From Duganella rivi (lineage in GTDB: Bacteria > Pseudomonadota > Gammaproteobacteria > Burkholderiales > Burkholderiaceae_D), in the NCBI RefSeq assembly GCF_009857435.1, contig NZ_WWCK01000003.1:186001-250000 (forward strand): a DNA stretch of 64,000 nucleotides. Direction: 5' to 3'. Positions 15,665-24,525 of this stretch are shown piece after piece (position 1 is the stretch's first letter; every line of letters starts with the position of its first letter). The notes beneath the pieces are model-generated. The model ran no database searches. It saw nothing but the letters and a program-made list of their open reading frames with translations, and had not been told where the DNA came from. The position numbers were made by a program, and so were the translations under genes.

Positions 15665-15850
15665 GCAACAAGTCAAGGTTCTACGCCGGATCCCGATCAT
15701 TCAGTTGGCGAGATTCGCCACCTCACCTTCGGAATGTCGTATGCTGGGCGTGTACTGACTGTTATTTCAACCGAGCGACACGGTGGCATTCGTATCATCA
15801 GCGCGCGCAAGGCTACCCGACACGAGCGAGGGATTTATGAGCAAGGCTAA
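15665..15850 (+). pseudogene. brnT: BrnT toxin remnant (N-terminus missing)
   Basis: In the frame ending at TAA 15848-15850 the translation reads PDPDHSVGEIRHLTFGMS, then VLTVISTERHGG and IRIISARKATRHERGIYEQG, which is the C-terminal two-thirds of a BrnT ribonuclease toxin. No start codon is available: the frame runs back into the amidase stop region and the N-terminal DPAK/FDW-type part is gone. The toxin gene is therefore broken, with the break right at the end of the amidase gene. The overlapping antitoxin ORF downstream survives. Confidence 0.75.
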
Positions 15851-16013
15851 AACTAGCGATGAAATGCGGCCTGAGTATCGCCGAGAGGATATCGGTCGTG
15901 GTGTACGAGGCAAGTACCTAGCTCGCCGTATGCCTGGAGCGAATATTACGGCGCTTGATGAGAAGCTTGCCAAAGCTTCTTCAAATTCCGAAAAGGTCAA
16001 GACATACCGTTGA
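15837..16013 (+). CDS. Antitoxin partner of the broken BrnT
   Basis: A 58-aa protein (MSKAKTSDEMRPEYRREDIG..., then RGVRGKYLARRMPGANI) whose MRPEYxx..GxRGKY core is typical of small antitoxins encoded after BrnT-like toxins. It overlaps the toxin remnant by 14 bp in a shifted frame, as expected for a toxin-antitoxin pair. Family members commonly end with a short ...FPNSEAVN... helix; here the sequence is SSNSEKVKTYR and stops, so it may itself be slightly shortened. With no functional toxin it would be an orphan antitoxin. Confidence 0.55.
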   Translation: MSKAKTSDEMRPEYRREDIGRGVRGKYLARRMPGANITALDEKLAKASSNSEKVKTYR

Positions 16014-16021
16014 GTGATTTT

Positions 16022-16059
16022 GTCCCGATCGCTGCACATGCACAGATCGGGACTATTTG
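16022..16059 (+). terminator. Probable rho-independent terminator
   Basis: GTCCCGATC (16022-16030) and GATCGGGAC (16045-16053) form a perfect 9-bp stem around a 14-nt loop, followed by TATTTGT. It lies 9 bp after the antitoxin gene and before the convergent chemoreceptor gene. The U tract is short, and on the opposite strand no T-run follows the stem. Confidence 0.5.
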
Positions 16060-16065
16060 TGGTGC

Positions 16066-17718
16066 TTAGGCGCGGCGGGCGTGGGCTTCCTGGTGCTGGG
16101 AGAGTTGCACGCTGCGGGTCTGGCTTGGCACCAGGCTGGCTTTGCCTTTTTTGCCGCCTTGCGGTGGCAGCTTGAAGACTTCCAGCGCTTTCGCTACAGC
16201 TTGCGTTTGTAGGTCGAGCACGCCGGTGGCGGAGGAGGCTTCTTCTACCATTTGCGCATTCTGACGCGTCACTTCATCCAGCTGCATGATGGCGTCCTGC
16301 ACCTGATGCACGCCGCTGGTTTGTTCGCGCGTCGAGCCGCTGATGTCGCCCATGATGGACGCAACGCGGCCAATCGCTGCAATCACCGCTTCCATATCTT
16401 TACCGGCAGTACTGGCCATGCCGGCGCCGATTTCAATCTTGTCGGCCGAGGTGTCGATCAGCGACTTGATTTCCTTGGCCGCCGCCGCGCTGCGCTGCGC
16501 CAGGTTGCGTACTTCGCTGGCCACCACCGCGAAGCCACGGCCGCTCTCGCCAGCGCGTGCTGCTTCCACCGCTGCATTCAGCGACAGGATGTTGGTCTGG
16601 AACGCGATGCCGTCAATCAGGCTGATGATGTCGACGATCTTGCGCGACGACTGGCTGATGTCGTTCATCGCGGTCACCACTTGCGCTACCGCCACCCCGG
16701 TGCGCTCGGCCAAGGCAGTTGCTTCGCTGGCTACGCCGCTGGCGGTGGTGACGTTGTCGGCGGTCTGGCTGACCATGCCGGTGATCTGGCCCATGTGGGC
16801 CGAGGTCTGCTCCAGATTAGCCGCCTGCGCTTCGGTACGCGCCGACAGATCGACGTTGGCCGAGCGCACTTGGGTGGTGGTGCTGCGGGTCAGGGTGAAG
16901 TTGCTGCGGATATCCACCAGTATCGACGCCAAGTTCAGATTCAGCTGGCGCACAAACGCTTGCAGCTGGCCCAGTTCGTCATGACGATCCACCGCCATGC
17001 GGGTGGTTAGGTCGCCGCCGGCCAGAATGCGGGTCGCTTTGATGCTAGCCTTAATCGGCGCCACGATCGCGACGTGCAAATTACGCCAGCTGTACAAGGC
17101 CAGCACCGCCATCAACAGCGCCTGCACGTGCAGCGCGGTCTCGGAATAGTCAAACAGCGCATGGCTGGCCATCGACAGCGCCAGCAGCGTCACGCCGCCA
17201 AAGCTCAGGGCCAGGCGCTGCGCCAGCGTGATATCGCGCAGGGCGTGCGACAGCTTGCTCCAGCCGCGCGCCGCTTCAGCGCCGCGCACGATGCGCACGC
17301 CGTCCGGGTTGGCGCCCTTGAGGGTGCGGTACAGCTGCGCGGCTTGGTCGATTTGCTCTCGCTTGGGCTTGGTGCACACCGACATAAAACCGGTGGTCGC
17401 GCCGCTTTCAATCACCGGCGTGACGTTGGCGATGCACCAGAAGTAGCTGCCATCCTTGCCGCAGTACTTCACCAGCCCGCGCCACGGTTCGCCCGACATC
17501 ACGGTGCGCCACATATCGGCATCCACTTCCTGCGGCATGTCCGGGTGGTACAGCGCGCTTTGCTGGCGGCCGGCCAATTCCTCGTCCGTGTAACCGCTGG
17601 CGTCCGTGAAGGTGGAGTTGACGTAGGTAAGGCGGCCCTTCAGATCAGTGGTCGTGACGATCGGCTTGCCATCTTCAAGAACGGTTTCGTGGCCGCTCCC
17701 TTGTTGCGTGCTGCGCAT
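16066..17718 (-). CDS. PAS-containing methyl-accepting chemotaxis protein
   Basis: A 550-aa Aer-like chemoreceptor. Residues ~20-115 form a PAS sensor ([49 protein letters not shown]), as in redox- or oxygen-sensing receptors. Two hydrophobic segments at ~175-215 anchor it to the inner membrane with no large periplasmic domain. A HAMP-like piece follows ([12 protein letters not shown]), then the signalling tip with the conserved hairpin ([20 protein letters not shown]). ATG 17718 has AGGA 8 nt upstream. It stands alone and presumably feeds a CheA/CheW array encoded elsewhere. Confidence 0.9.
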   Translation of the reverse strand: MRSTQQGSGHETVLEDGKPIVTTTDLKGRLTYVNSTFTDASGYTDEELAGRQQSALYHPDMPQEVDADMWRTVMSGEPWRGLVKYCGKDGSYFWCIANVTPVIESGATTGFMSVCTKPKREQIDQAAQLYRTLKGANPDGVRIVRGAEAARGWSKLSHALRDITLAQRLALSFGGVTLLALSMASHALFDYSETALHVQALLMAVLALYSWRNLHVAIVAPIKASIKATRILAGGDLTTRMAVDRHDELGQLQAFVRQLNLNLASILVDIRSNFTLTRSTTTQVRSANVDLSARTEAQAANLEQTSAHMGQITGMVSQTADNVTTASGVASEATALAERTGVAVAQVVTAMNDISQSSRKIVDIISLIDGIAFQTNILSLNAAVEAARAGESGRGFAVVASEVRNLAQRSAAAAKEIKSLIDTSADKIEIGAGMASTAGKDMEAVIAAIGRVASIMGDISGSTREQTSGVHQVQDAIMQLDEVTRQNAQMVEEASSATGVLDLQTQAVAKALEVFKLPPQGGKKGKASLVPSQTRSVQLSQHQEAHARRA

Positions 17719-17882
17719 GTGCAAATCCTGTGCAAAGGTTAACGAAAGTGGACTGCATACTAACAGATTTAGGATTCAACTAATTCCTAAAAGCACTATT
17801 TTTGCACCATAACAACAAAACGGCTAGCACGGGGCGCTGGCGTGGTAAAGTCTTGCCTCGAATACAAAAGAGGGAGAGCCCG

Positions 17883-20861
17883 TTGCACCTATTTCGCGTC
17901 ATAGCTCTGCTGGCCTTGCTATGGAGCGTGGGCAGTTCTGCCGCCGTGCCTGCCAACGATTTGGCGAGCTACCATTTCCGCAGCTGGATGGTCGAGCAAG
18001 GGCTGCCGCAAATTACCGTCAACGGTATTCGCAAGGACAGCAGTGGGGCGCTGTGGCTGGCGACCGAGAAAGGGCTGGTTCGCACCTACGGCACTGATAT
18101 GGAAGTGTTCCGCAGCGCGGACACGCCTAGCCTTGGCTCCAACTGGATACGGCTGTTGCAGCCGGCCGGCAACCGCCTGTTCATCGCAACACAAAAGAAT
18201 CTGGCATGGTGGGATGGCCGCGCCTTCCACGCGGTACCCGGCAGCGAAAAACTGGGCACGGTGCGGCAGATGGCCGCCGATGCCAACGGCCTGTTGTGGA
18301 TCCTGGCCGATCACTTGAGCGCATGGGACGGCCAGCGCCTGCAAACCTACGCGAACCTGGAGCCGGCCTTCAGTGCGCTTGCGCTGAACGCCGCCGAGCC
18401 GACCCTGGCCGATCAGAACGGCCGCCTGTGGGCGCTGCGTGGTGGCAAACTGGCCGAGCTTCCCTTGAACTGGCCGGCCGGCGTCTCGATTCGCCATCTG
18501 CTGTGGCGTCAAGGCCAGCTGTGGCTCGGCTCCACCCAGGGCTTGTATGCGTGGACGCCGGCCAGCAACGCACCGGCCAAGCGCATCGATGACGACAGCG
18601 CAGCCGTCGACCAACTCAGTCTCGACAACGATCAGCGCTTGTGGGTATTGGCCGCCGGCAGCCTGCGCGTGTTTGAAGGCGAGCGCAATATCGCGGCGCT
18701 GCCGTCCACCGCCGCTAGTGCACTGAGCACGGCGCGCATCGTGCTGGCGGAAGACCTTGATCATTTCTGGGTAGGCAGCCAAACCTTCGGCCTGCGCTAC
18801 TACTGGGCCGCCGCCACCCGCGCTTTGCAGCCGGAAGCCAACGGCCAGCCGCTGCAAACCTGGGCTTATACGCCCACCAGTCACGGCCTGCTGGTCGGCA
18901 CCAACCAAGGCGTCTGGCGCACCGATGGTGAGAGCATGACGCCGTTCTACACGGCGCCCGAACTGCAAGGCCAGATCGCCTACTCCATGCTGGAAGACAA
19001 GCAAGGACGCCTGTGGATTGGCACCCGCAACGGCCTGCATAGCCTTGAGAACGGCAAGCTGCACCGCGTTGAGCAGCTGGACGGCGTCACGGTCGGCACC
19101 TTGTTCCAGCGCGCTGATGGACAACTGCTGGCCGCCACCATGCAAGGCCTGTACGCGCTGGACGGCGCGGCCCGCACAGCGACGCGGCTATTCCGCGAGC
19201 AGTTGCCGGGCACGGTCAGCACCATGTACGAAACCAGGGATCATGCCCTGTGGATCGGCTCGGCGAATGGCCTGTGGCGCTGGCATGACGGCCAGCTGCG
19301 TCCACAAGCGGCCAGCGCGCTGGGCCAGGCCCTGATTACCGCCTTGACCGGCTTTGGCGAACTGGGCGTGCTGGCCGGCACCTACCAGCACGGCGTCCAC
19401 ATCATCGATGGCGACAAGCACCGCAGCTGGCTGCGCACCGATGGCATGCCGTCCGATGGCGTCGGCTCGCTGGCTTATTACGATGGCTGGTACTGGGCTT
19501 CGTATGTGGACGGCGTGTTCCGCTTCCAGTTGCCGCCCGAGGGCAGCAAGGCCGCGCCGCTGGCGCAAACGCTGTACACCGATCTTGGCAATGTCACCGG
19601 CCGCAACCGCATTCGCTGCTGCAACGGATTGGGCCGTGACAAGGGCTACCTCGCTGCACCGTATTTCTGGGCCGCCAGCCTGGCCGGCGCCGTGCGCACC
19701 CGCCTGGACGTGCCACCGCCGTCGCTGCCGCAAGTGTTCATGCGCAAGGCCAGCGTCGATGGCAAGGCGCTGGACTTGAGCGGCGGCGCACTGCGCCTCG
19801 CGCCGGTACAGCGCGAACTGGAGATCGGCTTTGAAGGCCGTGAATTCCAGCTGCCGGAGCGCTTGCTGTACCGTTACCGCATGCCGCCGTTCCAAAACGA
19901 GTGGCGGCAAGTCGGCTCCCGTCACATGGCTTACTTCACCAACCTGCCCGCCGGGGATTTCAGTTTTGAAGCGCAAGCGAGCTGGGACGGCCAGCACTGG
20001 GGGCCGGCCGCCGCGCTGGACGTGCGCGCCGAACCGGTATGGCACGAACGCGCCTCGGTGCGGGCGCTGGGCGTGGTGCTGGCGCTGCTGCTGGTGTACG
20101 CGCTGGTGCAACTGCGCCTGAAACAGCTGGAAGCACGCAGCATGGAGTTGCAGCGCGAGGTCGATCGGCAGACCGAGGCGCTGCGCGCCGCCAATGCCAA
20201 TCTCGAACGCCTGAATCAATCGCTGGAACAAGCCAGCCTGACCGATCCGCTGACCGGCCTGCACAATCGCCGCTTCGCACAGCAGCACATTCCAGCGATG
20301 CTGGCCAACTTGCGTCGCCGCCGAGCCGTACCGAATGCGACCGACGTGGTGGGCGTCATCCTGGTCGACCTCGACCACTTCAAGCGCATCAACGACGGCC
20401 ATGGCCACGACGTCGGCGACGCCGTGCTGCAAGGCGCGGCGCAGGCCTTGCGCCGCGTGATCCGCACCGAAGACCACGCGATCCGCTGGGGCGGTGAAGA
20501 GTTCCTGCTGCTGGTGCACGGCCGCTGCCCGGAAGATTTGCATGCGGTGGCCGAGCGCATACACGCTGCCCTGGCCGAGCATGCCGGCGGCACGGTGGCG
20601 GGCAAGGTGACGGCATCGGCGGGCGTGGCGTGGCTGCCGCTGCCCGACGGCGCTTGCGATGAGCACGCGCTCGAATGCGCGCTGCAAATGGCCGACTACG
20701 CGCTGTACGCGGTCAAGGGCGGCGGCCGCAACGGCAGCGCCTTCGCCGAGCTGGATGCGGGCGTGGTGTGGCCGGCGGCCGGGGCAGTCACGGAATTGCT
20801 GAAAGCGTGGGAAGGCGAAGGTCGCTTGCGGCTTACCAATCGCGGCGCAGGCGCAGCATAG
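17883..20861 (+). CDS. Propeller-sensor diguanylate cyclase (GGDEF)
   Basis: About 992 aa. A signal peptide or first TM (HLFRVIALLALLWSVGSSAA) is followed by a periplasmic domain of two-component-regulator propeller repeats (YHFRSWMVEQGLPQITVNGI, ALWLATEKGLVR, LWIGTRNGLHSL, LWIGSANGLWRW) and a Y_Y_Y domain (~640-720). One TM (ALGVVLALLLVYALVQL) leads to a coiled coil and GGDEF domain. The active site is WGGEEF and an I-site RTED lies 5 residues before it, so synthesis and product inhibition of c-di-GMP are both plausible. The start is taken as TTG 17883, preceded by AGAGGGAGAG. The 3' end overlaps the convergent TonB receptor by 29 bp. Confidence 0.9.
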   Translation: MHLFRVIALLALLWSVGSSAAVPANDLASYHFRSWMVEQGLPQITVNGIRKDSSGALWLATEKGLVRTYGTDMEVFRSADTPSLGSNWIRLLQPAGNRLFIATQKNLAWWDGRAFHAVPGSEKLGTVRQMAADANGLLWILADHLSAWDGQRLQTYANLEPAFSALALNAAEPTLADQNGRLWALRGGKLAELPLNWPAGVSIRHLLWRQGQLWLGSTQGLYAWTPASNAPAKRIDDDSAAVDQLSLDNDQRLWVLAAGSLRVFEGERNIAALPSTAASALSTARIVLAEDLDHFWVGSQTFGLRYYWAAATRALQPEANGQPLQTWAYTPTSHGLLVGTNQGVWRTDGESMTPFYTAPELQGQIAYSMLEDKQGRLWIGTRNGLHSLENGKLHRVEQLDGVTVGTLFQRADGQLLAATMQGLYALDGAARTATRLFREQLPGTVSTMYETRDHALWIGSANGLWRWHDGQLRPQAASALGQALITALTGFGELGVLAGTYQHGVHIIDGDKHRSWLRTDGMPSDGVGSLAYYDGWYWASYVDGVFRFQLPPEGSKAAPLAQTLYTDLGNVTGRNRIRCCNGLGRDKGYLAAPYFWAASLAGAVRTRLDVPPPSLPQVFMRKASVDGKALDLSGGALRLAPVQRELEIGFEGREFQLPERLLYRYRMPPFQNEWRQVGSRHMAYFTNLPAGDFSFEAQASWDGQHWGPAAALDVRAEPVWHERASVRALGVVLALLLVYALVQLRLKQLEARSMELQREVDRQTEALRAANANLERLNQSLEQASLTDPLTGLHNRRFAQQHIPAMLANLRRRRAVPNATDVVGVILVDLDHFKRINDGHGHDVGDAVLQGAAQALRRVIRTEDHAIRWGGEEFLLLVHGRCPEDLHAVAERIHAALAEHAGGTVAGKVTASAGVAWLPLPDGACDEHALECALQMADYALYAVKGGGRNGSAFAELDAGVVWPAAGAVTELLKAWEGEGRLRLTNRGAGAA

Positions 20862-22821
20862 CGAACGGCTGGGTGCGGGTGCTGTTGTGCTCGTAGAAGT
20901 CCGGGCCGCCCGCCAAGCGGTCATTGCCCGCATAGTGCATGCGGTCGTAGGTGATGACGCGGCTGGCGAGATTGTTCAATTCCAGGGTCAGCATCATATT
21001 CGAGGCCGGGCGGTAGTTGACGAAGGCGCGTGCCCAGCTGCTGCCGCTGCTGGTGTCGCGCTCGGCCACTTGCCAGCTGTCGTTGTTCCAGCCGTTGTCG
21101 ACCGAGAAGCCCCATGCCGCTTTCTGCTGCGGCAAATCCTGCGAGAACTCGACCCGCCACGCCAGCGCCTGCTCGCCCGACAAGCGGCGCGTCGTCAGCG
21201 TGGTTGGATCGGTGACCGATGACGAGCGCCACGTGGTCGACAGCTTGAGCAAGCCTTGCGGCAGCGCCAAGCTGTCGGTCGGCAGATTGAGCATGCCGGT
21301 CACGCTATCCGCGCTGGCGTCGCCGATATTGCCGGCCGTGTCGTAGGTGGCGGATGCGGTACGGATCGGCATGCGGTCGACCACGTCGCTGATGTGCGAT
21401 TGGGTGTAACTGAGCACAGCCGCGCCGCGATCCCAGAAACGGTACTCCACCGCGCCTTCGCACAGCCAGGTCTTGGCCGGCACCACGTCCGGCAGATCGG
21501 CGCGCAGCGTCTTGTCGGCCATGCCGAAGAAACCGGCGTTGTCGCCAAAGTTAAGCTGGCTGACTTCGCGCTCCATGCGCAGCCGCAGTTGCAGCGCCGG
21601 CGACGGCGACAAGGCCAGGCGCAGGCGCGGTTTAGGGTAGAGGTAGCTCTTGCCGTCCGCCTGCGCCGAGCTGGTGCTCAGGCTGGAGTGCGCAAGCTTG
21701 AGGCCGGCCTCGGCGCTGAGCGAGCTATCGACTTGCCATGCCGACGACAACTGGCCTTCCACCCGCGACTCCTGTGCCCACGCGTAGATGCCCGGCGCTG
21801 CGGCGCTCTGGGCGTTGGGCTGGTACGCATTGTTGTTGTCGTTGGTGTTGACGGCGCGTTCGATGCCGCCGCGTATCACCACGCCATCAGAGGTTTGCCA
21901 GGTCAGCTGGCCGGCCAGCACGTGCTCGTTGGCCGAAGTGCTGCTCAGCGAGTGCGAAGTGCTGCCGCCCGACGCAAAGGCCGAATCGTTGCTGACCTCG
22001 GCGCTGCGGTGCGTTGCCTTGAGGTCCATGCTGGCGCCGCCCGCGAGATCGCGCGTGTAGGCGATGCCCTGCTCCATGGTGCGGCCGGCGTTGTCGTTGC
22101 TGTTCAGTCCAACCGAGGCGCCATCGTTATGAATCTGCGATTGGTACGTCCACGGATTGAATGCGCCGTTCAGGGTCAGCTGGCCATCGAACAAGTCTTG
22201 GCCGTAGTTCATCTTGACCGATTTATTCTCGGAGATGCCGGAACCGGACAGCTGGGTCTGAGCGTCCGGGCCGCCGTCGGCGTACTTGGTGATGCGCTGG
22301 CCTTCGCCTTGGCCGGTATCGGGAGAGCGCCGCCAGCCTGCGGAAATGTTGATGCTCTTGTCGCCGCGCTTCAGGTTGTAATTGCTGTCCAGTGTAGGTT
22401 GCAAGCTGCCGTCCGCCGTCACGTAGCTGGACGCGGTGGTGGAGGCCGACACCAAGTCCATCGGCTTGAGCACCACGTTGGCCACGGTCGGGTAGCCTTG
22501 CATATCGATACCACTCGCGCCGCCGTTGATGACGTCGATGCGTTCCACCGCCGCGACCGGGATGCGGCCCAGCACATCGCCCAGCGGATCGGTCTTCGAC
22601 GTTGGGCGCTTGCCGTTGATCAGCACATTGCCGGGCGTGCCGCGCCCGGTATTCCCGCCTTCAAACACAAAGCCCGGCAGGCGCGTGATCATATCCAGCG
22701 CGGTACTCGACTGAAACTGGTTGAAATATGCCGGCGCAAACGACTGTGCGCCAGCCATCCCTTGGGCGGCCAGCGCACTGACTAGCAAAACAGCATGGCG
22801 AATGGACGGAAAATGGCGCAT
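20833..22821 (-). CDS. TonB-dependent outer-membrane receptor (phytase operon)
   Basis: A ~662-aa outer-membrane receptor: signal peptide (SIRHAVLLVSALAAQGMAGA), plug domain (LDMITRLPGFVFEGGNTGRG, NVLINGKRPTSK, VERIDVINGGASGIDMQGYP) and a C-terminal barrel ending in aromatic-Arg-Arg-Asp-Trp. ATG 22821 is preferred over TTG 22836. It follows the phytase gene by 54 bp on the same strand and so is the third gene of the Pho-controlled operon. It may import a phosphorylated inositol, a metal released from phytate, or another ligand. The sequence alone does not say which. Confidence 0.85.
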   Translation of the reverse strand: MRHFPSIRHAVLLVSALAAQGMAGAQSFAPAYFNQFQSSTALDMITRLPGFVFEGGNTGRGTPGNVLINGKRPTSKTDPLGDVLGRIPVAAVERIDVINGGASGIDMQGYPTVANVVLKPMDLVSASTTASSYVTADGSLQPTLDSNYNLKRGDKSINISAGWRRSPDTGQGEGQRITKYADGGPDAQTQLSGSGISENKSVKMNYGQDLFDGQLTLNGAFNPWTYQSQIHNDGASVGLNSNDNAGRTMEQGIAYTRDLAGGASMDLKATHRSAEVSNDSAFASGGSTSHSLSSTSANEHVLAGQLTWQTSDGVVIRGGIERAVNTNDNNNAYQPNAQSAAAPGIYAWAQESRVEGQLSSAWQVDSSLSAEAGLKLAHSSLSTSSAQADGKSYLYPKPRLRLALSPSPALQLRLRMEREVSQLNFGDNAGFFGMADKTLRADLPDVVPAKTWLCEGAVEYRFWDRGAAVLSYTQSHISDVVDRMPIRTASATYDTAGNIGDASADSVTGMLNLPTDSLALPQGLLKLSTTWRSSSVTDPTTLTTRRLSGEQALAWRVEFSQDLPQQKAAWGFSVDNGWNNDSWQVAERDTSSGSSWARAFVNYRPASNMMLTLELNNLASRVITYDRMHYAGNDRLAGGPDFYEHNSTRTQPFAMLRLRRDW

Positions 22822-22875
22822 CTCAACATTGTGCAATGAACAGCATTTCCCTGCAAGCGTCCAGTTTCAGCCCTT

Positions 22876-24525
22876 TTAATCCAGTTTGAGGGCCTTGGCG
22901 ACGTCTTCCCACGCCACGTACTTGAAGTTCTGCGGGCCGTCGGGCAGGCGCTTGTAGCCGTCCTGGATCACCAGCATGCCCTTGGCGTACGGGCCGCCGA
23001 AGTTGGCCGAGCTCACTTCCAGGCCGTCCGTCTCCGAGGTGCCGTCAATGCCGGCGGCAAGGTTATAGCCGACGCGGAAGCTGCCGCGCACGCGGTAGGG
23101 CGCTTGCGCATCCAGCACCAGGTAGCTGTTGTCGCCCTGGCTGGACACCACGAGATAGTCGGCTTTGTCGCCGTGGTACAAGCCCATGCCTTCGACATCG
23201 GCCACCAGTTGCGGGCCGACCGGCACCACCATGCTCAGCTTCGCTGGTGCGTCGCCGCGCGCCGATACCGTCCACACGCCGCGTTTTTCTTCGCCGAGGA
23301 ACAGGCGGTGATTGCGGTCATCGACCACGCAGCCTTCCGGCTGGCTGCCGACCTTGAAGCGGCGCAGCAGTTTGCCGCTCATGGCTTTACCGTCCGACTC
23401 GATGCGGTACTGGAGGAAGCTGCCGTCCTTGTCGTTGATGAAGGCTTCCAAGCCGCCATCGGCTGGGCGGTACAAGCACATGCCGTAGATGTTGTCCAAG
23501 CCGGTAGGGAAGGCGCCGGCCGGCGTCACTACGCCTTGTGAGTCGATGGCGAATAGCATCACGCTGTTGTCGTCGCGCTGGGTGGCGACGGCCACGTCGA
23601 GCTTGCGGCCGCCGATCGTCACATTCTGGCGCACGTCGACGTTGTTGAGTCGGCCCACTTCCAGCAATTGCAGTTCCTTGCCGGCCAAGTTGTACACCAG
23701 CAGGCCTTGCTTCTTGTTGGTGCCAAGGATGCGCGCACCGGTCGGATCAGCCGGGTTGCGCCAGATGGCCGGATCGTCGGCCGCATCGCCGGTGCGGGCC
23801 ACGGGTTCGGTTTGCGCGCGCGGCTGGACAATGGCCTTGGTCACCGGCGTAGCGGCGGCGGGCCACGGCAGCACGATGGCTTCACCTTTCTTGATGGTGT
23901 CGCCGCGCTTGAGCAGTTTGCGCTCAGGCACGCCCTCAGCTTCGGCGTTGTACGCCCATAGGCCGACTTTGTCCTCATTGACCAGCAACTGCTGGGCGGC
24001 GTCGTCGGCGCGGCAGTGCTTGGTGTGCGGCGGCAGCGCCAGCTTGCGCACCAGTTGGCGCTGCTCGCCGTGCATCAGCCATTGCTCGGCCTGGCCATCC
24101 TTGGCGACCACGAACAGGTGATCGATTTGCTGGGCGTCGCGGTACAGGCAAGCTGCTTCGATGCCGAACGGCGGCGCCGGGAATGGCGCTAGTGCGGTCA
24201 GCGCGCCAGCTTGCAGGTCAACCCGCACCGGCAGCACTTGCTCGGCATTGGCGTCCATCACCACGGCAATCGCGCCGTTGCCCTGCGGCCGCAGGTCGAG
24301 GTGCTTGGCGCGCACTTTGAGGCGGGCGCGCTCCTTGCCGCTGGCGTCCAGCAAATGCACGCCTTGCTTGTCGAGACTGAGCCAGCCGCCGTCCGGCAGC
24401 ATGGCCAACTCGCTGGCCTTGGCTGCCAGGCCCGGTAGCGGCGCAGCGGCGTTGGCCAGTGCGCCGCCGGACAGCAGCGCGCTTAACAAGATACGTGTGA
24501 TGAGGCTCGGTTTCATGGGTTTCAT
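22876..24525 (-). CDS. Beta-propeller phytase (3-phytase), two-domain
   Basis: A 549-aa exported phytase that hydrolyses phytate. It has a signal peptide (LITRILLSALLSGGALANAA) and an N-terminal incomplete propeller (~30-205). The catalytic six-bladed propeller shows the Ca2+/phosphate-binding signatures DDPAIWRNPADPTGARILGT, NKKQGLLVYNLAG and FINDKDGSFLQY, plus SQPEGCVVDD. Dual-domain BPPs are known in other bacteria. The ATG overlaps the stop of the upstream TonB receptor (TAATG), indicating coupling. A Pho box precedes the operon, so expression under phosphate starvation is expected. Confidence 0.93.
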   Translation of the reverse strand: MKPMKPSLITRILLSALLSGGALANAAAPLPGLAAKASELAMLPDGGWLSLDKQGVHLLDASGKERARLKVRAKHLDLRPQGNGAIAVVMDANAEQVLPVRVDLQAGALTALAPFPAPPFGIEAACLYRDAQQIDHLFVVAKDGQAEQWLMHGEQRQLVRKLALPPHTKHCRADDAAQQLLVNEDKVGLWAYNAEAEGVPERKLLKRGDTIKKGEAIVLPWPAAATPVTKAIVQPRAQTEPVARTGDAADDPAIWRNPADPTGARILGTNKKQGLLVYNLAGKELQLLEVGRLNNVDVRQNVTIGGRKLDVAVATQRDDNSVMLFAIDSQGVVTPAGAFPTGLDNIYGMCLYRPADGGLEAFINDKDGSFLQYRIESDGKAMSGKLLRRFKVGSQPEGCVVDDRNHRLFLGEEKRGVWTVSARGDAPAKLSMVVPVGPQLVADVEGMGLYHGDKADYLVVSSQGDNSYLVLDAQAPYRVRGSFRVGYNLAAGIDGTSETDGLEVSSANFGGPYAKGMLVIQDGYKRLPDGPQNFKYVAWEDVAKALKLD

